Origin: Acanthopleura granulata
Lineage: Eukaryota > Mollusca > Polyplacophora > Chitonida > Chitonidae
DNA: 64,000 nucleotides
Assembly (NCBI GenBank): GCA_016165875.1
Contig: JABBOT010000031.1
Coordinates: 2,167,036-2,231,035, forward strand
Direction of reading: 5' to 3'
The notes beneath the pieces were generated by a model. The model worked only from the letters and a program-made list of their open reading frames with translations, made no database searches and was not told the origin of the DNA. The stretch's first letter is position 1, and the number at the start of each line of letters is the position of its first letter. Below, one piece after another: positions 22,326 through 34,600 of this stretch. Both the position numbers and the translations under genes were made by a program.

Positions 22326-22655
22326 TTAATATTCAAAATACGACGTTTCCTCCACGGTGGTGGTTTTCTTCGTCGTCCCGTCGTCCCCGGTTTCCACCAC
22401 GGTTGTCTTTTTGGTCTGGCGGTCCACCTTGCCGTCCGCAGGGCCCCCAAAGCTCTCAATGATCACTGGGGACTCACGGTTCAGTTCCATGAGGGGCTCG
22501 CTCATGACGAGGTCACTCTCCAAGGGCCGCCCAAATGGGCGGTCCAAACGTGAGGAACTGAATGATGAAGCTGAGGAGGAGGAGCGAGACTTGGAAGATG
22601 GGCCTTCCAGTCTGATTGGCAGCGTTATCGGCTCCTCTGTCGTTATTGCCTCGTG
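22326..22655 (-). CDS. Gene B exon 14: end of cytoplasmic tail
   Basis: Encodes 109 residues in phase 0 to the TAA at 22326-22328. It contains a Ser-rich run (SKSRSSSSASSFSSSR) and a doubled Thr-Lys block (TKKTTVVE, then TTKKTTTVEE), and ends in SYFEY. The last residues (F-x-Y) could act as a class II PDZ ligand, which is speculative. Joined through the acceptor CCAG|CACGAG. Confidence 0.78.
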   Translation of the reverse strand, partial: HEAITTEEPITLPIRLEGPSSKSRSSSSASSFSSSRLDRPFGRPLESDLVMSEPLMELNRESPVIIESFGGPADGKVDRQTKKTTVVETGDDGTTKKTTTVEETSYFEY

Positions 22656-25600
22656 CTGGAAAATCAAGACATGATGTTGATTGACTTGTGGGCGTAAGGG
22701 CACATCCGTCACGTATTAATCAAAAGGGGGAACCGCCATGGCTCAGTCGGTTAGCGCGCTATCGCAGCGCAATGACTCCCACCAATGCGATCGCTGTGAG
22801 TTATATTCAAGCTCATGCTGGCTTCTTCTCCGGCGGTACGTGGGAAGGTCTGCCAGAAAGGATGGTCGTGGTTTCCGCCGGCCTCTGCCCGGCTTCCTCC
22901 CAACATAATGCTGTCCACCGTTATATAAGTGAAAAATTCTTCAGTGCGGCGTAAAACACCAATCAAATAAATAAAATAAATACTAATCAAAAGGCACCAA
23001 ATACTCAAATCAAAGAACACAGTGATCATGATAAAATCAGACAAAGAAACTGAACGATGAATGGTATCAAAAATTGATTACTTAGTTGATTAACAATGCT
23101 TGAAAAGTACTAACAAATTCCATTTCGTTGATACTAACGGAGTTTGGATAGGCTATTTCATAAACTCGCCTTGGACATTCGTCAAATTAATCTTGAAACG
23201 AACTATTTCAAGCGAACTGTGCGGATGTGACATCACTCATACCTCTGGTATCATTTTGGCTATAGTGTTCAAGGAAAATACTAATTAAACAACCTGTTTT
23301 CTAGGGCATTTTTAGCTTGCCTTCCTTCTGACATATACTTCATTTTGATGTTGTTTTTTTGCATAAAAGTAGCTTTAGGAGTTGCTTACCCTGTGCCATT
23401 CTGTCCTCTGCGACTGAGAGTTAGGATCAAACGACAGCTCATCTACCTCGTACGAGGCCGACAAATCAGGCGGCATGTGGTCGGGTATGTCTGAAAGACA
23501 AGAAAAGCAGTGGTGCACACAAGACCATACCTGGCGTTACTGTTTGAAGTGTGGCCACATTCACTACCACCAGCATCCCGGTCTACATCTTAAACCTTTC
23601 TATGCAGAGCTCAAGTGTGATAAAAGTTTTCTGGTATTTACAAGCTCTTACATAACGTGTATTACGTCCATATATGCACTTGTTTACTTGAAGAGCAATA
23701 AAACATACAACAACAATGTAACATCTTGAGAGGAGGCTGGGGAGGGGCTCCGTGGCTCAGTCGCTTAGCGCAGCCTAAGAAGCCTCCCACCAATGCGGTG
23801 ACTGTGAGTTCAAGTCCGGCGTATGCTGGCTTCCTCTCCGGTCGCACGACGGAAGGTCCGCCAACCTGTGGATGGTCGTGGGTTTCTTCCGGGCTCTGTC
23901 CAATTATTTAATTGACTGGTGTTCTCCGTCGTACTCAAGTATATTTCTCTTATATGATGGCGGACAAAATTATAGTGGGAGTAAACCCACGACCATGCGC
24001 AGGTTCCTAGCAGACCTTCCCATGCACGGCCGGAGGGGAAGGCAGCATAGGATGGGCTTGAACTCACAGCGACCATATTGGTGAGAGGCTCATGGGGCAT
24101 TTCCCTGCGATAACCTCACCTCGATCAAGTTGCAAAATATGTCGGATATGTTCGTGTGCTACATAAAGAAAAAATGCGAGAGGGCATGCAAGGACATGCG
24201 TTCAAATAGAACATCACTAGAATTATCTGAACCAGAAGCGTTTTCTGGAAAGATTCATGAGGAACAAAAATATTCTCCTATTCTATCAGAAAGTGAGAGA
24301 AATTCCCCACATATGTATTTATTATACATGAGTTATTTCAGTTATTACCTTCTCGGTAGATGCGAGTTTTCCTAACCTCCGTTTCGTGCACATGTGGTTT
24401 CTGTGAGGTAAGAATAAACTGATGATCTGGTCGTCTCTCTGTAGGCTTATCGACAAGTTCGGTGATGATCACAGGTTCCGGTTCGTCATCCTTCCTCCCT
24501 GCCCGAGCAACTCCAGCCCCGTGCTGGTCGATCCGCTCCTCTGTCGATTTGTGCATCACAGTTGTGGCTCTTTGCTCCTTGCGCATGTCCGTGATAGAGG
24601 GCGCTGCCGCTGCGTAGTGAGGAAGGTTTCCTGCTTCTTGGTGTCGAAAGCTTTCCGATGCTTGTTGACGAAGGTTCCCCGCCTCTTGATGGCGAAGGTT
24701 TCCTGCCACGGTCACAGTCGACCTGTTCAGCGTTGACGCCGCGTAGGCATTCTTTGGCTGACTATAGATGCCAGAGTTTTGGCCAGATGATTGCATGAAG
24801 GACTGATCCATAGAGCGTTCGGCCAGAGTGGAACGGTGAGCCGCCATGGCTCTGTCACGTTCGATGGCTCGCTTACGTTCGTTCATCTCCATGTGTTCCG
24901 TGGCAGACATGTTTAGAACAGAATTTCCTCCTTTGGTTTCTGCAAAAAGTAACACGCGAATAGGACTTGTTCAACATTCTAATTATATTTACCACAAATC
25001 TGAGGTCAGGGGGTGTTTTCGAAAGAAATAGGTTTCTAATGGAATTCTACACTCATTATATGCATGTGCGATAAAATGTTAAGACATCTGAAAACACATT
25101 TTTAACGTGCTGCACATATTCATCACATTTATTGACGAGAATTTATTAAGGAGAGATTATGTCAGCCAGATAGGATTATATGAGAACCGCTGTTTCCTCC
25201 CATCGCCATGTCATTAGAATGAAAAACCAACAAAAATTTCTAAACTATACTGGTGAGTTAAGCGGCAACCAGAAAAGTAGAAACCAGATAAGTCAAATAA
25301 CTTCATGCTTTCTCCTGATAGTATACTTGCATTAACACGACCCTAAACATACCGTATTTTCCAGTGTATATCTGGTACAGCAACCAGAGTTTCCGAAGAG
25401 GGAATAAAAGCAGAAGAATTGTCCCGTTGAGAAGATTTGCAATGGCCACCGTGGCGTCGCGATAGGGGGCAGTCGCCATTGTGGAAATGATCATCCACGC
25501 CACGAAAATTGCGCCTGTACACAAGCAGGAAGCGAGCAGCCATCTGGACTCGAAATGGTTGATGTCTTTCAGAAAGGAGATGGTAGCAAAGACAATGGTA

Positions 25601-28600
25601 GCCAGGAGCAACAGAATGACGAACATGAAGGAGAGGACCAGGCCCATATCGTAGAGAAGGGGTGGGTTGCACCACCAGTAGTCGTGAGGTGGCGTTGTGA
25701 CTCTGACCAAGGTGGCTCCCGGTGCCGTGATCACCAGCCAGAGAATTCCAATCAGGATCTGGATGGCAACAAGGGTCAGGGCGACGAGCAGCAGCGAACA
25801 TGCGCTCGTCACGCCCTTGTACTTCCGCTTGCCCATGCTGTAGTCGTGCCAGGTGTACCGCCAGTTATCCACGGCTTTCACCAGCAGGGCCGCGAAGCAG
25901 ATGGCGTAGACGACGCCCATGAGGAAGCGTCTGGCTCCGCACGATGCGGCGGTGGCCGGGATGAAGAAGGCGAAGTTGACCAGAAAGATGCCCAGGATCC
26001 CCAATACTAGCATGAAGCCTAGCACAGTCGTGCCGGAGCGGATCTGATAGAGGAACAACAACAACACAAAGACGATCAAGGTGATCAGAATCATGATGCA
26101 GGTCAGGATACAGACGACCACGGCCCATATAGGCCACTCTATAACCCTGCGGTATGACTTTGTCCCCTCCGCGTTCATTGACTCCTCCAGCACATAATAG
26201 TTCCGGGGTGTCCGCGCGATCGATCCCCATTTGTCTTCACCCGTAGCGGGAGCAGTCTCCCCGCCCAGGAACCTACAGCTGCACGTCAAACACCTAGACT
26301 CTACCACAAGGCCATCGACACCGGTGTAGTTACCATCCTGATCGAACTGCATTGTACCGTTCCAACGCCCAATCTGTTAGCATGTGGAAAAAATGGACGT
26401 GTCAGTATTTGTATATTTACTACTGCAGTGCTCCATGAAAATATTTCAAATCTGCCATGAGATTTTAATAGTATGCCGTGAGGAATATTTTGTGACGTTC
26501 TTATTTTGCATATTGATTAATCTGCAAATGCAATACGCAATTTTTCGAACATTCCACACAAAACATACGCCGATCGCATGAACAACTGTGGAGAATATCC
26601 AAGTTTACATATTAATACATACAAAGTTTGTAGTTAGAAGAATTTCTTGTAAAACAAATTGTGTCGATTTGTGCAAAACTCCGTTGTTTCGAACTTTTCT
26701 ACCCATGAGTGGAATAGCAGTAAGCTCTCTCGGTGGAGGCCACCGGAGAGCCTAGAGTAAATTGCTGATCTTACCACTATCGACAAATAACTGATCGAAA
26801 ACAAACTGTTTTGTCTTGAAGTATGTAATAGTAACCACTTCACTACCGATAAGTATTACACAAAAATATTGCAGCATACAGAGTAAAACCAGGTCAGCGA
26901 CGAGAGTGTTTTTGGTGGCAAATGGCCACATTTTACCGATAAAATCGTTACCGAATTTAACGCCCCTTTAATAGGAGTGGAAAAATTATTGGACTTTACC
27001 TATTTCTTTCTTATGTGAATAATTAATCCCATGTGAAGCATAAGTTTGCCTTACCTTCTGTAAGAAAGGTTCCCCTGTATCCGGAGCCTTGTCGACGCTG
27101 TACACGAGGTAACCGGTGTTTCCGTATCGCCCAGGCAGATATTCATACTGGTAACTGGACAGCTCTGCTCGACTTATCTGCAAGGTATCCATTATCTCCG
27201 GCCATTTCACGTCCCAGACGTTCTGAAAGATTGCCGAACGAAGATTTTCATTTTCCCGTGCGCATTGTTCAAATGAGAGATCTCCGCACTCCTGGAAGAT
27301 GTTGTTTAAGCCAGTAGCCATGGTGTAAGTAGAGATAATCGTGTGGAAGACGTCAGGATCGTGTCGAAGGGACGCCAGTTCGAACTTTTCTGTCCTTTCA
27401 CAAGGTGATCTGTACAAATGACTCTGAGAAGATGAAGTGTTGGTCAAGTAACACGCATGCGCATGCTGGTAAAACTCGTCGAACCAGTCAGCAGGCAGCC
27501 CGTGTCGACTCGCATCAGGGTACGTAAGTTCTGCTTTGTACTTCAAGAATTCCGGAACCTGTGGCGAAAAAGTCTTAAGGGTTATTCCGTTGACGAGGTA
27601 CTCACCGAGTGCGGAGAAAGCCTCGTCCCCTAGTCCCCATGTATGCAGACCTATCGTCACCAACTTTGTCTCGGGTCGTATCGCTCGAATCCCCTCCAGC
27701 ATCATTTCCGAATGTTTGCGTGACGTCAGCCAGACGACAACTCGGGCGCCTCGTTTACCTTGCTCATCCAAGGTCGTGACGTGTCCATTCGCCACAGACT
27801 GGCCATCGCTGTCTCTTAACACGAGAATTGTGCCTATACAAACGGCTTGCTCCAAAGATCCGTCACCCATAGCGGTTCTCAGCATGTAATTGCTTATGGT
27901 TCTACCTCTGGGGATATCAGAGTACACCAAGGATATATACGTCCATCCCTGAGTCCGCAAGATGTCCAGAATAGCCTCTCCCTCCACATTGTAAGGCGGT
28001 TTGGTTCTGAGGAAAAATGGGTACTTCTCGATGTCGCTGAGGACGGGCGACACAGCATTTGGGGACACCGACGTCACAGCCATTGGGGTCAGGATTCTGT
28101 TCGCCACTAGCGTGTTGTCCTCGCCGTGGGAGATGACCCCCATAATGTTTGCGAGGCTGATCCCACTTCCTTGTCCCATCCAAGTATTACAGTAGCCGTT
28201 CCCTCGTATCAACCCGAGGAGATCGGGATACAGTTTCACGCTTCCCGAACAAGTGTCTAGGATGACTCCGCCGATTTCGAAGCCGCGTTTCACGGGGTTG
28301 ACCAACTTGTCGAGGGTGTATATAAAAGCCAGAACGTTGTCAAAAATGGACTTGTGGTTCATCCTGCCACATCGGAACTCGTCACTTTCCTGCGCTTGAT
28401 GCAGATCAAACACGGCTACGATCCTTGGGACGACTCTCCTTTGGCCTCTCCCAGTAGGTGGCCATATATGGAGCCGAGTGTTTTGGTCACGTATACCTGG
28501 ACATTCATTACACGTGTCCTGTCGGTCACAGCTACCGTTCCAGGACGTCTGAAAGCCGCTGATCTTAAGCGTCGTGCCGCTGTACTTCCCTATCTGTGAA

Positions 28601-31600
28601 CGGTGAAAAACCGTGAAAACATTACACACTGTTAACGTACAATTCCTCAGTATTTCTTGACATTTACATGTTAAAATAAGTTCTGCCAAAGAAAGTCGAA
28701 AACATTACGGCTTTTCTAAATTAATGGACTGGGATACTGATGAAATCATAATTTATTGATATTCATGAAATAAATATTCTTGTTGTATGGATTATCCGAA
28801 TTTCCCTTCTGTATACTCACATCTTTATAATTGTATGTGGCTGAAGCTGTTGTAGGCTCTATGGCATACAGTGAATATCCTTTGTTTCCCGATCTCTCCT
28901 CGGTGAAATGAAAGTCTGTGAACGCTTCGTCCTGGAATCGAGCTTTTAGGGCTCCTTCGAACATCAACTCACGGCGAGCGTCACTTTCAGTGAATTGCCG
29001 GCACATGCCCGTGTAATTTTGGCCGCAGAGTTGTCTCAATGCGTAATCGAGTCCGAATGCCGCGGCGTACACAGCATTGGTTACGTGGAGAATATCCGGG
29101 TCCTGTAGATAATTCCCTGACGTCACGATATTCTGATGATGTATATCACACTGAGCCTTCCCGCCGATTCGTGTCTCTTCGGAAGCAGTGACCAGGCAGT
29201 TATGAATGGCCTCGTAGTATTCTTTGAACCAAGTGTTGTCACGCTCGCTGGTCAAAGTTTTCTTCTCTAGATATCTGTCGAAGAGCGGAATGTCAACTTT
29301 CTCCACGTTGACGATGACCGACCCGTGGGCCACATCCTCAACTCCTTCGAGCAGCACTTCATCTCTGTTCCAGGAAACCGTGCCGATGAACAGAAACTTC
29401 CCTCTAGCATCAGGGGTGCGCTTGATAGCCCGAAGAAACTCGTTAATGTAACCGATGTCAGCGAATACTACGACAACATTTGATGTGGGGTTCTCCAATA
29501 GACTCGCCACGGCTTCCGTAGCACTTTCCTTCGTCACGACACCTTTATCTCTGAAGGTTACAGTGTGCGAAACACAGACTCGTTTCGCTGCCGCCTTCTC
29601 CAAGAAAACCTTAGAGCTCAGCTCACCGTAACTGGTCGGCGATATCAATACCTGTACGTACCGCAAATCGTAGCGATCGAGAAAGGCCAAGATGGCATCG
29701 GACTGCTTGTCGTCTATGGGGACGGTTCTCGCCAACATGGGGTACCGGATTTGGTCCGAGAGTTCAATACTGGTGGACCCGTAGCTGATTTGAGGCACGT
29801 CCAGGTGGTTGAGAACGCGCGCCAGAAATCGGGATTGGTCGCTCTCCCGGGCCGCCACGTAGCCGACGATATCGTCGGGAGAAATATCCGTGCCGTTTTT
29901 GGTGATTTCAGTTTCTCCATTGTGGATGTTGGCGGCCAGATAGGTGGTCCTCACAGCAGAGTCACACGAGTCCAGGCCGAGCCCTCCCAGGGTTACGCCG
30001 TTCAGGATGTCGCCGAACTGCCCCTGTTTGCTGTTGACCTTGTCTAAAGCGTATTTGAATGCCTCCATGCTCTGATAACCGAAAATTGTCTTGATCCTTC
30101 CGCACCGGAAAGGCTCAACTGATTTGTAGTGGACGTTGAATATACCTGGAGTTACAAAATACAGGTGTACAAAAATTGATTGACGGATGACTTGATTAGT
30201 TGATTCGAATTTGAAAATTAATTCATGATTCCAAACTTGGCTGTGTGCTAATCCTAGCAAGAATTTTCAACGTTTACATATGAACACCATGCAGATCTTG
30301 TACGCAAACGCCTAAGGCTTACCTGCGATATAGACATCTCCCGGAATATGATCAAAGAAACCGTGGGGTGCACAAGTGAGGCAAGGTTCATTACAGGTGG
30401 ACTTTATGTTGGAGAATCTCTCGAGTAGGTCTGAGCGGCTTATCCGTAACCGTCCGTCATAATCCGAACCAACCTGTCAGGAAATATAATGATGGTACAC
30501 TACTGCTAACAAATATTCAATTCAACACTTCTCTTACTGGTACAAGCGTTTCTGTACACAACGGTGACAGTATATAGGTTCACGGATGCATGGCAAGATG
30601 AGCAAGTGCAAGATAGTCATTACACTTCGCCAAGTATCTGATAAAATTACAGTTAAGTCGGGGAAGGAAAATCTAAAGTTTTATAATGAAAGTGTCACTA
30701 ACGTCAAACATGTTATTACCATGACCGCATATACTGCAGATAATCGCCACCATGATACTTATGTTTGAGGTAGTGTTATACCCTATCTGAAGGCAATATA
30801 ACGTCAACTACGCCAGCACTGGCCCTTGGAAATGGTGCAACCGTCAGGGTTTATGACGAAGGCTCTTTACAAAGGAAAAATAAAGACGTAAATGCGGAAG
30901 ATTTGAAAACTTTTTACACTTAGATATTGTATTTTTCTTTATTATTTATGTGTGTATGCGGCTGGTGTTTCAGGCCTTGGGGAAGTTCTAGCCCCCAAAA
31001 GGCCGCGGTAATGAGCGTGGTGAATCACCGCACCTCTCCAGGTGCCAAGATGTAAAGTTCCAGTCAAGTTAACGAGAGCTTTTTTCGGAATCTCACTGGT
31101 GAAGGGCCGAGATATTTTCCCCGGATTACCAGCGACGCCTCCTTAGGTTTTTCTTATGTTTGGTAGGCTGGCCTGCTAGATTACTAGGCCGATTTAGGAC
31201 CCGATGGTTGACGTGAATGGTTTAAAGAGTAAAATGCTGAATCACCAAAATCCGAGTTGGTGCATTCAAAATTTGTCTTTGTTTCTTTATAACGTCATTT
31301 GACTTTGATATATTCTTCAAGAAATGTGATTTCTAAAGCTTGATGAACATTCCGATAAAATAAAACAAGACAACTAAAAATGCAATTGAGTTACATCAGA
31401 CACACTATTGAACACTGTATCAAAAAAGACCTTAACTTAATATTTAGATATTTTTATTCAAAATTACCTGGATTGAAATATTTGAAACCTAGTATGAACT
31501 GAAATCAATGTGGTGATAAGACTCTGTGTCTTGTATAATTTGCGTCATCTTTACGACAGGTTATTTGTGTGACACACTGTGTAGTTGGCTATTTCAGCGC

Positions 31601-34600
31601 TTAGAGAAAGACCAGGCACTGTTCAAGATCACAGAGAAAAGTGTTGCAAACTTGCATATAGCTATGTAAATGCTATAGAGTATCAAAACCAAAACTGTGA
31701 TGTAATATATGAGGAGAGACCACGCAAAGCCTCCGGAGGAAAATTAACACATAACAGAGAGCTGATACGAGGAAATCTCCGTAGTAAGCAATATGCTGTG
31801 AGAAATCCTTATAAAATAAATAAAGAATTAAATTAAATAACAAGTATTTTGCTTTTATAAGACCACAAAATTACCTTTGTTCTAGGTTACATATTTTGTA
31901 ATGACAGATTTATGAACCATTCTGAGCTTAAATAAGTGATGGACGGTTGTTATCTTGTCTTTGTCAGCATTCGTCACTATCATTTGCTCCGTATACGTTT
32001 TCACTCTTCCGGCTAGAATCTTATAAACTGACCTCAAACTGAAACTAAAAAGACACCAAGACCTCGTCTTAAACTGAATCAAGGATATTTTTTGCTGATT
32101 CCAAATATGTTCTTCATTATTTTTTCACAGTGATTAAAACAGAAATAACGATTTATGTGCTACTATGGACTTTTTGGCAATACTGAACAGTCTAAAGCAA
32201 TGTGACGTTACAGATTCGTTTTTGCTGCTAAACATGCTGCCAGTGTTATATTTCAAGAGTAAACGCAGATGGAAGTGTAGTACCATACATGTATTCACGT
32301 AGAACGTAGACAAACAGCAATCAGAGGAGGATGGCCAGTTAACAGGAATCTGTGGTTTCTTCTTATAAGCTATATAGTACCTACTCACTTTTATTTATTT
32401 ATTTGATTCGTGTTTTACGCCATACTGAAAAAAATTTCATTTATACGAGGGCGGCCATCATTATGGTGGGAGGAAACCAGGCAGAGCCCGGGGAAACCCA
32501 CGACCATCCGCAAGTTGCTGGCAGGCCTTCTCACGTACAGCCGGAGAGAAAGTGAGCATTAGATGGAATTTAACTCAAAGCGACCGCATTGGTGAGGCAC
32601 TTGGGTCACATCGCTGCGCTGGCACACTAAGCCACTCGGTCATGGAAGCCCCTGCACGGTTTTAAGGTAAAAAAAATATTGGTACGTCTTACCTTTACAG
32701 ACCTGCCAGGTTCTTCTATTACGACATCAAAGTTTTGGTTGACTCGTCTTCCGGTGAAGCCAAAGCTTCCACCACTAGGAGTAGTAAAAGAAACTTGAGC
32801 AAGGTTTTGCGAGATTTTTTGATTCGTGTCACGAGATGCACGGAATTCGGCACATTGGCCATTGTAGTTGACGCCACATTTATCTTGCAAGGTCTTGTGC
32901 ACGGCGGCCGCTATTGCGTAAATTCCATTAATGGTGTTCTGTACCGCACTGTCCTCTGGTAAGGAAGGGTTAGCTTCCATCACACAAGGTTTGTTGTATT
33001 TTGTGGATCCGTGCAAGTCGCACTGAAAGACCGACTGATAATAAAATCTGTAGAAGCCGTCACTTTCGACAGATCTAGTGGACAAGAACTTCCGGAAGTC
33101 GCCAAGCTCGGCTCCTTCCTGTCTCATGCTAAGAACGTTTTTGGCGATGGGCTTGTTGTTATATCTCATGGGTTCCATGGTGAAGAAGAGGAGGTCGTCG
33201 GAGAAAGGAACCGCAGACGCTGCTTTTTGTAATCTCTCAGCGTACCGCAAACTGTCAGCAATAACAACCACAGCCTTGGCTGTCTCACCGACGAGCATCT
33301 GCAGACTTAAAGCGGCATCTTCCGAAAGTTTCACGGCTTTGACGAGACACAGGCCTTCCTCAGCGGCGACCTTCCTCAGTATGTCCAGTCTCTCGGTGCC
33401 GCTGTCGTCCGGAGAGTACAGAGCCTGGAAGTACCTGAACCCTCTGGACTTCACCATGCGAATGGCCGTCATTGCCTTTTGGTTGAAAATGGCTGCTGTA
33501 GAGAACATCATTCTGGAGCGTGAAATCTCTGATTCTCCAATCGATGACGCCTCGGACGCAACGACAGGCGTTCGAAATGACTGCAGGTTGGATGCCACGC
33601 TGAACACGTCGGACTGGGAGTGGCTGAGCCAGCCTCTGAACGGCGCCGTATGGACATGGAGATCTCCTTGAATTGGATTGGCACCGGTGTAGACTTCGTT
33701 AACCAGTCCAACAGCTCTTTGGTCACTGTTGCAATCATCCAGGACCAAGCTTCCGAGCGTAACGTTGTTCAGAGAGACTGGAGCGTCTCCGGAATTGATC
33801 TGGTCGAGAGCGTACAAGACGGCAGCGGCATGCTGATAGCCATTTTCTAGTTTCTGATTATCGCAGGCGAACGGATTCCCATCAGTACCCGTGATTCCGA
33901 TCAGAGCTCCCAGCAAGACGTCACCCTCCTGGTAGATGTAAGGGTGACGGTTGACCAAGTAGGAACACTGCCCACAGAATCCTCGGCAAGAATAAACGTC
34001 TTTTCGTTGGTTCCAACTGGGAAGAATAGATTCCATTCGAAAATTCTGACCTGAGTATTCAGAGACCTGTGAAATAAAGTATGCAGTATATTTTGATATG
34101 ATTTAATTTAACGGTGGTCTTAACACTAAACCATTTTTACAAACTGAAAATAGAAAGCAAAAGGCAGGTGCACAGTCAAAATTGTGGATCAGTCTCCCTG
34201 AACACATGAGTTTACTACTCAAGCCTTCACATCATATACATAAGAAGAGGATAATTTATGCCCGTGTTGTTTTAAGGTTTAGAATACGACTTAAATATGA
34301 TAAAACTCAGAAGACGGTACGATGTGTCATAATGTAAGAAATTCGCTGACAATAAAGCAAATAGTACACAGTTATCGTTAGCTTACGCATGCTCCAATGT
34401 TATAACAAAATTTATACTACCTACCTTAGTAAAGTTTTCCCCTGGTTTGATTTTATATCCAAGAACCTGGAATACCCCTGTCTTAGTTCTGGCTATTGTG
34501 GCCAGATTTTGTTGTAATCGTTGTCGAAGTACCGTCGTATCAAATGCGGTTCCACAGTTTTGACACACTTCATTATAAGCCTCTTTCACATTGTTTCCCA

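Noticed and set aside
25555..26010. A plus-strand charged frame opposite the gene B 7TM exon
   Set aside because: The minus-strand frame encodes seven hydrophobic helices with the class C cysteines; the plus frame is its complement.
30941..31210. A possible further SINE (minus orientation; GGCTGGTGTTTCAGGCC tail-like start)
   Set aside because: Only the tail-like start resembles the known copies; the rest does not match and no second copy is in the window, so I did not call it.
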